From Tibeticola sediminis (GTDB taxonomy: Bacteria; Pseudomonadota; Gammaproteobacteria; Burkholderiales; Burkholderiaceae_C): a stretch of 64,000 nt of DNA. Both the position numbers and the translations under genes were made by a program. The notes below the pieces were generated by a model. It was not told the origin of the DNA and did no database searches. It saw nothing but the letters and a program-made list of their open reading frames with translations. Below are positions 44,199 to 52,841 of this stretch, piece by piece. The DNA lies in assembly GCF_003843835.1 (NCBI RefSeq), contig NZ_RKQL01000004.1, positions 7,501 through 71,500 on the forward strand, read 5' to 3'. Each line of letters begins with the position of its first letter. Position 1 is the stretch's first letter.

Positions 44199-46256
44199 AT
44201 GTCGCGCGACCCCGCTCCTGAAAACGCCCCCCCGGCAGCCGCGTCTTCCCCCCGCCATCCCGAGCTTCCGGGCCTGACCTTTTGGATTGCACTCGCGTTT
44301 TCGGCATTTCAGCTGATCACGGCGGCGTTCAGCCCGCTCTCCAGCCAAGTGGTGCGCACGGTGCATGTGGGCTTCGTGCTGCTGTTGATCTTCACGCTCT
44401 ACCCGCCGTTCGAGACGCGCGAGCGCTGGCGCAGCCTGGGCCAGATTCTCGGCTGGACGCTGGGACTGGTGGGCTTCGTCTTCGGTCTTTACCACTGGCG
44501 CTATGAGGCCGACCTGACACAGCGCGCCGGCGAACTGATCGCCAGCGACTGGGTGGTGGGTGTCGTCACGCTGGCGCTGGTGTTCGAAGCCGCGCGGCGC
44601 GTGATGGGCTGGGGCCTGCCGCTGGTGTGCGCGGTGTTTTTGGCGTATGGACTGTTCGGGCAGCATCTGCCCGGCGTGCTCGCGCACCGGGGCTTTGGGC
44701 TCGATCAGATCGTGAGCACGCTCGGTTTTGGCACCGAGGGCATTTACGGCACGCCGACCTATGTGTCGTCGAGCTACATCTTCCTCTTCATCCTGTTCGG
44801 TGCCTTTTTGGAGCAGGCGGGGATGATTGCGCTCTTCACCGACTTTGCCATGGGCACCGTCGGCCACACGCGCGGCGGGCCCGCGAAAGTCGCCGTGATC
44901 TCCAGTGGGCTCATGGGCACGATCAATGGCTCCGGTGTAGCCAACGTGGTCACCACCGGCCAATTCACCATCCCGCTGATGAAACGCTTTGGCTATAGCC
45001 CCGCGTTCGCTGGTGGGGTCGAGGCGACCAGCAGCATGGGCGGGCAAATCATGCCTCCCGTGATGGGTGCGGTCGCCTTCATCATGGCCGAGACGATCAA
45101 CGTGCCCTATGTCGCCATCGTCAAGGCGGCGCTGATCCCGGCCATCCTGTATTTCGTCACCGCATTCTGGATGGTGCACCTCGAAGCCGGCCGCCGCGGG
45201 CTGCACGGCCTGCCCAAAGACCAGTGCCCCGATCCCTGGGCTGCGGTGCGCGAGCGCTGGCATCTGCTGTTGCCGCTGCTCGGTCTGGTGGTGCTGCTGT
45301 TTTCCGGCTACACGCCGCTGTTCTCGGGCACGGTGGGACTGGCGCTCACCGTCGTGTTGATCTTTGGCGCCGCGGTGCTCAGCGGCGTGCAGTCGCGCGG
45401 GTTGCGGGCTCTGTTCTGGACGCTGCTCGGCCTGGCCTGCGCGGGCTTTTTCCGCTTCGGCGTGGGTACCTTCTTCGTGGTCATTGCCGTGCTGCTGGCG
45501 TTGACCTACGCGAGGCGCGTCGGTGCCAATGCGCGCCGCCTCGCGCTCCTCGCCCTGGCCGACGGTGCGCGCCATGCACTGCCGGTGGCGATTGCCTGTG
45601 CGCTGGTGGGGGTGATCATCGGCATCATCAACCTCACGGGCGTGGCGGCCGAACTGGGCGGGCAGATCATCGCGGTCGGCGAGAACAACCTGTTCCTCGC
45701 GCTGTTCTTGACCATGGTGATCTGCCTCGTGCTGGGCATGGGCATTCCGACAATTCCGAACTACATCATCACCAGTTCCTTGGCTGCGCCGGTCTTGCTC
45801 AAGCTCGGCGTGCCGCTGATCGTCTCGCACATGTTCGTGTTCTATTTCGGCATCATGGCCGACCTCACGCCACCGGTGGCGCTGGCCGCGTTTGCGGCCG
45901 CACCGATTGCTGGCGCGTCGGGGCTCGCCATCGGCATGCAAGCGCTGCGGGTCGCGATCGCGGGCTTCGTCGTGCCGTTCATGGCGGTCTACAGCCCGGC
46001 GCTCATGCTGCAAACCGACAACTGGGTCGATGTCGCCTGGATCGTTTTCAAAGCGCTCGTGGCCATCGGCATGTGGGGTGCGGGCGCGATCGGTTATCTC
46101 TGGGCGCCGCTGCGCGCTTGGGAGCGCGCTTTGGCAGTTGCAGCGGCGAGTCTGCTCGTGGTCGCCTATCCGCTCACCGATGAAATCGGGCTTGCGCTGA
46201 TCGCGGCCTTCGTCGCATGGCACGCCTGGCAGGCCCGCCGCGCGGCCGCGGCATGA
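44199..46256 (+). CDS. TRAP transporter fused membrane subunit (DctQM type)
   Basis: 685 residues with about sixteen to eighteen hydrophobic segments. The small-subunit part is at the N-terminus (to about residue 140). The large part starts around LVFEAARRVMGWGLPLVCAV, with FLEQAGMIALFTDFAMGTVG, GVEATSSMGGQIMPPVMGAV and LVLGMGIPTIPNYIITSSLA. Fusion of the two membrane proteins is normal for TAXI-TRAP systems. It uses ion gradients to import the solute. Second gene of the operon. Confidence 0.95.
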   Translation: MSRDPAPENAPPAAASSPRHPELPGLTFWIALAFSAFQLITAAFSPLSSQVVRTVHVGFVLLLIFTLYPPFETRERWRSLGQILGWTLGLVGFVFGLYHWRYEADLTQRAGELIASDWVVGVVTLALVFEAARRVMGWGLPLVCAVFLAYGLFGQHLPGVLAHRGFGLDQIVSTLGFGTEGIYGTPTYVSSSYIFLFILFGAFLEQAGMIALFTDFAMGTVGHTRGGPAKVAVISSGLMGTINGSGVANVVTTGQFTIPLMKRFGYSPAFAGGVEATSSMGGQIMPPVMGAVAFIMAETINVPYVAIVKAALIPAILYFVTAFWMVHLEAGRRGLHGLPKDQCPDPWAAVRERWHLLLPLLGLVVLLFSGYTPLFSGTVGLALTVVLIFGAAVLSGVQSRGLRALFWTLLGLACAGFFRFGVGTFFVVIAVLLALTYARRVGANARRLALLALADGARHALPVAIACALVGVIIGIINLTGVAAELGGQIIAVGENNLFLALFLTMVICLVLGMGIPTIPNYIITSSLAAPVLLKLGVPLIVSHMFVFYFGIMADLTPPVALAAFAAAPIAGASGLAIGMQALRVAIAGFVVPFMAVYSPALMLQTDNWVDVAWIVFKALVAIGMWGAGAIGYLWAPLRAWERALAVAAASLLVVAYPLTDEIGLALIAAFVAWHAWQARRAAAA

Positions 46257-46260
46257 GCCC

Positions 46261-46668
46261 ATGTGGCTCGGCATCTGTCTGAGCCTGCTCGCCTCGGCGA
46301 GCGCCCCCGAGGTGTTCGTGCCGGCCGAGCGCTTCACGCTCGCGTGGACGCACTCGATCGAACGGGTGCGCTGGGAGGAGGACTACCGTGTCGAGCTGAC
46401 CGCGGGCAGCGCCACGCCAGTGCTGCGAGCGACGCAGGCCCGCATCCGCGGTTCCGCAGCCGGCATGGAGCCGCCAGACGACGCCAGGCTCGTCGAGGGC
46501 TGGTACGTCTACACGCCCGCGCAGACCTGGCTGCCAGAACTTCGGCTCACGCGTTCGCCCTACGCCGCCGACTATGACTGGTGCGCCGCTGGCCGCTGCG
46601 CGCCTTTGCACACCTGGCTGCCCAGCGACGGGGGCATCACCCGTTTGCGCCCCTGCACTCGGCCCTGA
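46261..46668 (+). CDS. DUF1850 protein of the TAXI-TRAP operon
   Basis: 135 residues. A short hydrophobic signal region (MWLGICLSLLASASA) precedes FTLAWTHSIERVRWEEDYRV, the DUF1850 hallmark, and ATQARIRGSAAGMEPPDDAR. DUF1850 proteins accompany TAXI-TRAP genes very often and may be accessory receptors or regulators. It starts 4 bases after the permease stop, so it is translationally coupled. Two Cys near the end (DWCAAGRCAP) may form a disulfide. Confidence 0.88.
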   Translation: MWLGICLSLLASASAPEVFVPAERFTLAWTHSIERVRWEEDYRVELTAGSATPVLRATQARIRGSAAGMEPPDDARLVEGWYVYTPAQTWLPELRLTRSPYAADYDWCAAGRCAPLHTWLPSDGGITRLRPCTRP

Positions 46669-46675
46669 GCGCCGC

Positions 46676-47194
46676 TCAATTCAGACCACCGAGCGAGTCG
46701 GCGGGCCGCGCAGCCAGCCGCTGCTGCAAATGCGCAATCAGCCCCTCACAGGCGTCCTCGATGAGGTCGAGCACCTGCTCGAAGCCTTCTTCTCCGCCGT
46801 AGTAGGGGTCCGGCACGACGGGGCTGTCGTAGCGGCGGCAGAACTCGGTCAGACGGCGGATTTTGCGGCGATGCGCGGGCGGCGCCATCTGCTCGGCCAG
46901 CGCCAGGTTGTCCCAGTCCATCACCAGCACGAGCGTGCTGGCCTCGAAGTCGGCCTCGGTCAATGGCCGTGCGCGCAAGTCCGAGAGTTCATAGCCGCGC
47001 TGCCGCGCATGCTCCTGCGCGCGTTCATCGGGCGGCTTGCCCGCATGCCAATGCCCATGGGTGCCCGCCGAGTCCACCCGCACCCAGTCCGCCAGCCCCG
47101 CCTCCGCCAACTTGCGCCGCAACACGCCGTGAGCGGTGGGACTGCGGCAGATGTTGCCGAGACAGACGAAGGTGATGCGCAGGGGTGTGGACAT
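46676..47194 (-). CDS. Low-molecular-weight protein tyrosine phosphatase
   Basis: 172 residues. FVCLGNICRSPTAHGVL contains the CX5R catalytic loop at about residues 11-18, and VVPDPYYGGEEGFEQVLDL holds the general-acid aspartate. Such enzymes act on phosphotyrosine, sometimes in capsule control, but no kinase or polysaccharide gene is near. The ATG at 47194 is beside the first strand. Convergent with the DUF1850 gene, 7 bp apart. Confidence 0.93.
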   Translation of the reverse strand: MSTPLRITFVCLGNICRSPTAHGVLRRKLAEAGLADWVRVDSAGTHGHWHAGKPPDERAQEHARQRGYELSDLRARPLTEADFEASTLVLVMDWDNLALAEQMAPPAHRRKIRRLTEFCRRYDSPVVPDPYYGGEEGFEQVLDLIEDACEGLIAHLQQRLAARPADSLGGLN

Positions 47195-47272
47195 GGAACG
47201 ACCGCCGGCGGAGGGGGCAGAGGGCATTGAGCGGAGGTTAAGGAGGGCGGCCCAGACAGACCCCGGGGCGAT

Positions 47273-47839
47273 TCAGCGCGAACCCTCGATCTTTGGCATG
47301 GGCAAGGGCGCGATCGTGCCGCAGTCGGCACCCAGCCAGCGACCCTGAGCTTCCATGGTGGAGCGCAGGGGCTGGCCTTTATGGGTGGAGGTGGTGCTCA
47401 TCTTCATCGAGTAGGCCGTGTCGCCTTGGAAGGTCCACTCACCCTCGCCGCTCGAAGCCGGGTTGGTGCAGGTGAAGCGCGCTTTCATCCGCGAAGGCGA
47501 TCGTTCGGTGATGGTCGTCGTGCAGTTCCCCTGGGTCTGGACCGGCGGCACTCGTTGCGCGGCCATGTCCTTGCTGATACAGACCCGCGTGACCATGCCA
47601 CCGTCCGTTCCGGCGCCGATGCTCACGCCCTGCCGAGCCATCATCTCTTCCATTTGTTTGCGCTCGGCCGCAGGCATGCCAGCGAGTGCTTTTTGCATCT
47701 CGGCCTGGGCCTGCTCCATCTCGGGGTTGCCCCCCATCTTCGTGCGCACTTCCCACAGGCCGGGCTTGAGCGCCTGGGCCAGCGCGGGTGCCACCGCAAA
47801 GCTGCCAAGCAGCAGCGCCAAGAAAACAGAACGCTTCAT
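47273..47839 (-). CDS. DUF3617 exported protein
   Basis: 188 residues. A signal peptide (FLALLLGSFAVAPALAQ) precedes LKPGLWEVRTKMGGNPEMEQ, the DUF3617 opening. A Met-rich helix (QMEEMMARQGVS), CISKDMAAQ and NCTTTITERSPSRMKARFTC, with paired cysteines, follow. Periplasmic; function unknown. GTGGAG lies before the ATG at 47839; the GTG two codons upstream is less likely. The 296-bp gap behind its start holds one full and one decayed family 2 repeat. Confidence 0.85.
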   Translation of the reverse strand: MKRSVFLALLLGSFAVAPALAQALKPGLWEVRTKMGGNPEMEQAQAEMQKALAGMPAAERKQMEEMMARQGVSIGAGTDGGMVTRVCISKDMAAQRVPPVQTQGNCTTTITERSPSRMKARFTCTNPASSGEGEWTFQGDTAYSMKMSTTSTHKGQPLRSTMEAQGRWLGADCGTIAPLPMPKIEGSR

Positions 47840-47921
47840 ACCCACTCCACGAAGTTCACCCTAAATCGAGCCACATTGTGCCGCGCTGGGCCGCAGCCGT
47901 GTGCGCCAAGGGCCATGCGAA

Positions 47922-48082
47922 GGCAACGCTGAACAAGTCCCTCGCGCGCCGCGCATCCCGGCAGCGGGCGGTCTGCGTCGTTGCAAATCCTCGCCATAGC
48001 TTCAGCTATGGCTGCGGTTTGCGCCTCGCATCCCATCCCGCGGCCGGGCGCGCGCCATCGCAGGAACTTATTCAGCGTTGCC
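47922..48082 (+). repeat. Family 2 repeat (161 bp)
   Basis: GGCAACGCTGAACAAG ... CTTATTCAGCGTTGCC, the same length as the copies at 38947 and 56924. The core hairpin GCCATAGC-TTCA-GCTATGGC lies at about 47993-48012 inside the flanking TTTGCAA / GGTTTGCGCC arms. It is inverted relative to the copy at 56924. Flanks CGAA and CTAA are an imperfect 4-base pair. Confidence 0.92.
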
Positions 48083-48093
48083 CTAAACCCGTT

Positions 48094-48131
48094 CCCGCGA
48101 TGGTGCGCGAGGGACTGGGTCAGCCCTGCCC
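48094..48131. repeat. Decayed end of a second family 2 repeat
   Basis: CCCGCGATGGTGCGCGAGGG followed by ACTGGGTCAGCCCTGCC resembles the right end of a family 2 element with several changes. It lies immediately beside the full copy, before the stop of the Lrp gene. Confidence 0.5.
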
Positions 48132-48135
48132 AAGA

Positions 48136-48600
48136 TCACCCCACCGGCAGCCGCGTGCTGTGCTTGACTTCTTCCATCACCGCGTAGGTCCGCGTTTCGC
48201 GCACGCCCGGCAGTTGCCAGAGCACGGTGCCGGCAAAGGCGCGGTAGGCCGCCATGTCGGCGAAGCGAGTTTTGAGCAGGTAGTCGAAACCGCCCGCGAC
48301 CATGTGGCATTCGAGGATGTCGTCGTGCACCTGCACCGCAGCCTTGAACTGCTCGAACACATTGGGCGTGGTGCGGTCGAGCAGCACCTCGATGAACACC
48401 AGCAAGCCGCGGCCGAGCCGTGCGGGGTCGAGCCGCGCCTCGTAGCCGAGGATCACGCCGTCGCGCACCAGGCGCTGCACCCGCGCGAGCACGGCCGTCG
48501 GTGAGAGGCCCACCTGCTCGGCGAGTTTGAGGTTGGACAGCCGCCCGTCCGCCTGCAGGGCTTGGAGGATGCGGCGGTCGATGCGGTCGATTGAGGTCAT
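48136..48600 (-). CDS. Lrp/AsnC family regulator, probably of putA
   Basis: 154 residues. The N-terminal helix-turn-helix (IDRRILQALQADGRLSNLKL, EQVGLSPTAVLARVQRLVRD) is followed by the ligand-sensing domain with VFIEVLLDRT, ECHMVAGGFDYLLKTRFADM and LPGVRETRTYAVMEEVKHST. It is divergent from putA with a 99-base gap holding GAATTTTTC and GAAATTC in opposite orientation. PutR-type Lrp proteins switch on putA in response to proline where PutA lacks its own DNA-binding domain, as here. Confidence 0.9.
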   Translation of the reverse strand: MTSIDRIDRRILQALQADGRLSNLKLAEQVGLSPTAVLARVQRLVRDGVILGYEARLDPARLGRGLLVFIEVLLDRTTPNVFEQFKAAVQVHDDILECHMVAGGFDYLLKTRFADMAAYRAFAGTVLWQLPGVRETRTYAVMEEVKHSTRLPVG

Positions 48601-48699
48601 GGGGTCAGGGTCCGGATCAGCCCCGACAGGGGACCATTCCGGCAGGGATGAATTTTTCGCTGCTTTGCGGCTTCATTTTGGCAAGAAATTCGGTTTTGG

Positions 48700-51600
48700 A
48701 TGCGGATGATGGCGCACATGAACACCATCCTGACGCAAACACCGATGCCCAGCACGCCTGCCCTGCAGCCAAGCCCGAACGCCGCGCAGGGCCCGGCTTT
48801 TGCCGCTCTGGCGGCCGAACTGGCGCCGCTCACGCCCTTGCTCGCGGCCCTGGCCGAGCAGGCGCGGGCGCCAGAGGCCGAGATGCTCGCGCCGCTGCTC
48901 GAGGAGGCGGCGCTCCCTCCTGAGGCGGCCGCGGCGGTACGCCAGCGCGCCCTAGCCTTGGCCGCGGCTTTGCGCGCGCAGCCGGCGGGCTCCGGCCGCG
49001 CGGGTCTGGTGCAGGGGCTGCTGCAGGAGTTTTCACTCTCGTCTCAGGAGGGCGTGGCGCTGATGTGTCTGGCCGAAGCCTTGCTGCGCATTCCCGATGC
49101 GGCCACGCGCGACGCGCTGATTCGCGACAAGATCGGCCGCGGGCAATGGCAGCAGCATTTGGGGCGCAGCCCCTCACCCTTCGTCAACGCTGCGGCCTGG
49201 GGGCTGCTGATCACCGGCCGGCTGGTGGCCACGCACAGCGAAGGCGGGCTCAAGGCGGCGCTCGCGCGCATCCTGGCCAAGGGTGGCGAGCCGCTGGTAC
49301 GTAAAGGCGTGGACATGGCCATGCGGCTGATGGGCGAGCAGTTCGTGCTGGGCCAGACCATAGCCGAGGCGCTGGCACGCGCCCGCACACTCGAGGCGCA
49401 GGGTTTCCGCCACTCCTACGACATGCTGGGCGAAGCGGCGCTGACCGATGCCGATGCCGAGCGCTATTTCCAGGCATATGCCGAGGCGATCAACGCCATC
49501 GGCGCAGCCGCGCAGGGCCGGGGTGTGCGCGAGCGCGCCGGCATTTCGATCAAGCTCTCGGCGCTGCACCCGCGCTACAGCCGATCGCAGCGCGCGCGCG
49601 TGCTCGCGGAACTCTATCCGCGCCTGCGCACACTGGCCCGCTTGGCCCGCGCGCAGGACATCGGCCTCAACATCGACGCCGAGGAAAGCGAACGGCTCGA
49701 ACTTTCGCTGGAGCTTCTCGCGCGCCTGTGCGCCGAGCCGGATTTGGCGGGTTGGGACGGCATCGGCTTTGTCGTGCAGGCCTATCAAAAGCGCAGCCCC
49801 GCGGTGATCGACGCGCTCATCGCGCTGGCGCGGCAGCGCGGACAGCGGCTGATGGTGCGGCTGGTCAAGGGCGCGTACTGGGATGCGGAGATCAAGCGCG
49901 CTCAGCTCGACGGCATGGACGACTATCCCGTCTGGACCCGCAAGACCCACACCGACGTGTGCTACCTGGCTTGTGCGCGCCGCCTGCTGGCCGCTGCCGA
50001 TGCGGTGTACCCGCAGTTCGCCACCCACAATGCGCACACGGTGGCCGCCATCGTTGAACTGGCGGGGCCGGATACGCCGCCGCAGGCTTACGAGTTTCAA
50101 TGCCTACACGGTATGGGCGAGGCGCTGTATGCGCAGGTGGTCGCACCCCCCGAGCGCGGTGGCCTGGGGCGCCCCTGCCGCATCTACGCGCCGGTGGGCA
50201 CGCACGAAACCTTGCTGGCCTATCTGGTGCGGCGACTGCTGGAAAACGGGGCCAACACCTCCTTCGTGCACCGGCTGGCCGACCCGGCGGTGCCGCTCGA
50301 GGACTTGGTGACCGACCCGGTGGCCGCGGTGCGTGAGGCCGGCGCGCGCGAAGGCGCGATTGGACTGCCCCATGCGCGCATTCCCGCGCCGCCGCAGCTC
50401 TATGGCGCGGCGCGGCGCAACTCGGCCGGCTTGGATCTGGCCTGTGAGGCGGCGCTGCATGCGCTGTTACCCGCGTTGCAGGCCGCGTGCGGCGCACCCT
50501 GGCGCGCCGAGCCGCTGCTGGCGCAGCCGGTGGCCGATGCGATCGAGGCGGGTGCGCCGGTGCGCAACCCGGCGCGGTCCGGCGAGACGGTGGGCGAGGT
50601 GCGCGAGGCCAGCGCCGCCGACATCGACGCCGCGCTACAGGCGGCCGAGCGCTTTGCGCCCGAGTGGGCAGCCGTTCCTGCGGCCGAACGCGCGCGGCGG
50701 CTGGAGGCTGCGGCCGATGCACTCGAAGCCCAGCGGCCGGCGCTGCTGGCGCGCATCGTGCGTGAGGCCGGCCGCACCCTGCCCAACGCGGTGGCCGAGG
50801 TGCGCGAGGCGGTGGATTTTCTGCGCTATTACGCCGCCCAGGCGCGCGGATGGGACGCGGCCACCCACGAACCGCTCGGGCCGGTGGTGTGCATCAGCCC
50901 GTGGAACTTCCCACTGGCGATTTTTCTGGGCCAGGTGGCCGCGGCGCTGGCAGCGGGCAACCCGGTTCTGGCCAAGCCCGCCGAGCAGACCCCGGTGGTC
51001 GCTGCCGAGGCGGGGCGCCTGCTGCACGCTGCGGGGATACCGCGCGCGGCGCTGCAACTGCTGATCGGTGACGGGCGCGTGGGCGCGGCCCTGGTGGCCG
51101 ATGCGCGCGTGCGCGGCGTGGTGTTCACGGGTTCGACCGAGGTGGCCCGGCGCATCCACCAAACGCTGGCGGCACGGGCGGACGCGGCCGGCGGGCCGAT
51201 TCCGCTGATCGCGGAAACCGGCGGGCAAAACGCCATGATCGTCGACAGCTCCGCGCTGGCGGAGCAAGTGGTCACAGATGCGGTGACTTCGGCCTTCGAC
51301 AGCGCGGGCCAGCGCTGTTCGGCGCTGCGCGTGCTGTGCGTGCAGGAGGAGGTGGCCGACACCGTGCTCACCATGCTGCGCGGCGCGATGGCAGCGCTGC
51401 GGCTCGGCTCCCCCGAGGCGCTGTCGACCGATGTCGGCCCGGTCATCGACGCCGAGGCGCGCTCGGGCATCGAGCGGCACATCGACGAGATGCGCCGCCG
51501 TGGGCACCCGGTTTGGCAAGACCCGGCGGGGGTGGCTGCCGCGCGCGCGCTGCCCGGGCATTACGTGCCGCCGACGCTGATTGAAATCGAGCGTATCGAA

Positions 51601-52551
51601 GAACTCGAACGCGAGGTGTTCGGCCCCGTGCTGCATATCCTGCGCTACCCGCGTGAGGCGCTCGACGCGCTGCTCGAGGCCATCCACAGCCGCGGCTACG
51701 GGCTGACGATGGGCCTGCACACGCGCATCGATGAGACGATCGCGCAGGTGAGCGCGCGCGCCCGCGTCGGCAACCTGTATGTGAACCGCAACATGATCGG
51801 TGCCGTGGTCGGCGTGCAGCCCTTCGGCGGCGAAGGGCTCTCGGGCACGGGGCCGAAGGCCGGTGGGCCGCTGTACCTGCTGCGCTTGCTGGCGCGTCGG
51901 CCCGATGGCGCCGCGCGCGATGCCGTGCGTGCTGCAGGGCGGCTGCAGGAGGAATCGACCCACACGCCCCCGGCGCCCCTGCTGGCGCTACAGGCCTGGG
52001 CCCAGGGCTCGGACCGCTCCGATGCCGCCCTGTTGGTCGATGCCTGCGAACGCTATGCGCAAACGACCGCAAGCGGCCTTGGCGTCGAGCTGGTGGGCCC
52101 CACGGGAGAGCGCAACACCTACCGCACGCTCGGCCGGCAACGGATCGCAAGCCTCGCTCACACCGAAGCTGACCGACTGCTGCAGTTGGCCACCACGCTC
52201 GCCGTCGGCAGCCGCGCGCTCTGGCCCAGCGATGCGGCGGAACTGCGCGCCACACTGCCGCCCGAGGTCCAAGCCCACATCGACCTCGCCGGCGACTGGC
52301 TCAGCGATGACGCCGCGGCGCTGCCCCCTGACGCCAAAGCGCCCTGCGACGCGGTGCTGCTGCACGCGCCGCGCGCGGCCTGGGCAGGGGTTGCGCAAGC
52401 GCTGGCCCAGCGGCCCGGCGCCTTGGTGCCGCTGGTCACCGCCGAGCCCGGCGACGCAGCGTTGCCGCTCGAGCGGCTGCTGCTCGAGCGCGCGCTGAGC
52501 GTCAACACCGCAGCGGCAGGTGGGAATGCGAGCTTGATGATGCTGGGCTGA
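48700..52551 (+). CDS. putA: Bifunctional proline utilisation protein PutA
   Basis: About 1283 residues. The N-terminal proline dehydrogenase barrel (about 180-480) has YDMLGEAALTDADAERY, GISIKLSALHPRYSRSQ, LVKGAYWDAEIKRAQ and ATHNAHTVA. The P5C dehydrogenase (about 600-1060) has ISPWNFPLAIFLGQVAAALA, FTGSTEVARRI, the catalytic cysteine in FDSAGQRCSALRVLC and QPFGGEGLSGTGPKAGGP. A C-terminal extension of about 200 residues follows. There is no ribbon-helix-helix at the N-terminus, so it is not a repressor. Oxidises proline to glutamate at the inner membrane. Several ATGs between 48700 and 48718 are possible. Confidence 0.95.
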   Translation: MRMMAHMNTILTQTPMPSTPALQPSPNAAQGPAFAALAAELAPLTPLLAALAEQARAPEAEMLAPLLEEAALPPEAAAAVRQRALALAAALRAQPAGSGRAGLVQGLLQEFSLSSQEGVALMCLAEALLRIPDAATRDALIRDKIGRGQWQQHLGRSPSPFVNAAAWGLLITGRLVATHSEGGLKAALARILAKGGEPLVRKGVDMAMRLMGEQFVLGQTIAEALARARTLEAQGFRHSYDMLGEAALTDADAERYFQAYAEAINAIGAAAQGRGVRERAGISIKLSALHPRYSRSQRARVLAELYPRLRTLARLARAQDIGLNIDAEESERLELSLELLARLCAEPDLAGWDGIGFVVQAYQKRSPAVIDALIALARQRGQRLMVRLVKGAYWDAEIKRAQLDGMDDYPVWTRKTHTDVCYLACARRLLAAADAVYPQFATHNAHTVAAIVELAGPDTPPQAYEFQCLHGMGEALYAQVVAPPERGGLGRPCRIYAPVGTHETLLAYLVRRLLENGANTSFVHRLADPAVPLEDLVTDPVAAVREAGAREGAIGLPHARIPAPPQLYGAARRNSAGLDLACEAALHALLPALQAACGAPWRAEPLLAQPVADAIEAGAPVRNPARSGETVGEVREASAADIDAALQAAERFAPEWAAVPAAERARRLEAAADALEAQRPALLARIVREAGRTLPNAVAEVREAVDFLRYYAAQARGWDAATHEPLGPVVCISPWNFPLAIFLGQVAAALAAGNPVLAKPAEQTPVVAAEAGRLLHAAGIPRAALQLLIGDGRVGAALVADARVRGVVFTGSTEVARRIHQTLAARADAAGGPIPLIAETGGQNAMIVDSSALAEQVVTDAVTSAFDSAGQRCSALRVLCVQEEVADTVLTMLRGAMAALRLGSPEALSTDVGPVIDAEARSGIERHIDEMRRRGHPVWQDPAGVAAARALPGHYVPPTLIEIERIEELEREVFGPVLHILRYPREALDALLEAIHSRGYGLTMGLHTRIDETIAQVSARARVGNLYVNRNMIGAVVGVQPFGGEGLSGTGPKAGGPLYLLRLLARRPDGAARDAVRAAGRLQEESTHTPPAPLLALQAWAQGSDRSDAALLVDACERYAQTTASGLGVELVGPTGERNTYRTLGRQRIASLAHTEADRLLQLATTLAVGSRALWPSDAAELRATLPPEVQAHIDLAGDWLSDDAAALPPDAKAPCDAVLLHAPRAAWAGVAQALAQRPGALVPLVTAEPGDAALPLERLLLERALSVNTAAAGGNASLMMLG

Positions 52552-52711
52552 GAGGCTGAGAGGGAATCGGTCATGCCCGCTTTGACGTCCCAAAACACGC
52601 CCGAGGGCGTTGCAAATGCGCGCCGTAGCCCGAGCTACGGCTGTGCTTTGCGCCTACTCGGGCGCGTTTTGGGGCGCCCCTTCGGGCACGCCCAATTCCC
52701 TCTCAGCCTCT
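52551..52711. repeat. 161-bp near-perfect inverted repeat after putA (family 3)
   Basis: The outer arms AGAGGCTGAGAGGGAAT (52551-52567) and ATTCCCTCTCAGCCTCT (52695-52711) are perfectly inverted. The pairing continues inwards with CCCAAAACACGCCCGAG / CTCGGGCGCGTTTTGGGG to the tip GCCGTAGC-CCGA-GCTACGGC. The inner TTGCAAATGCGC ... TGCTTTGCGCC resembles the core of families 1 and 2. The element begins at the last base of the putA stop and could terminate putA transcription. The rest of the 290-bp gap holds nothing clear. Confidence 0.85.
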
Positions 52712-52841
52712 GAGGCGACGTTGATCGACTCGGCAAGAGAGCCTTGCGGGCTTTGAAGAGCGCGCCGCGATCGCCCACGCGTGCTAAGCTGAAGTTTTAC
52801 GCCCCGCTCCACGCTGGGGCCGGCCACGAGAGGAGAACCCC

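Noticed and set aside
44109-46337. 742-codon open frame opposite the TRAP permease
   Set aside because: His, Arg and Gln-rich shadow of a clear membrane protein; no start site or family.
47862-47870. CCTAAATCG resembling the start of the family 1 end
   Set aside because: Only eight bases match, there is no partner end and the following sequence is unrelated.
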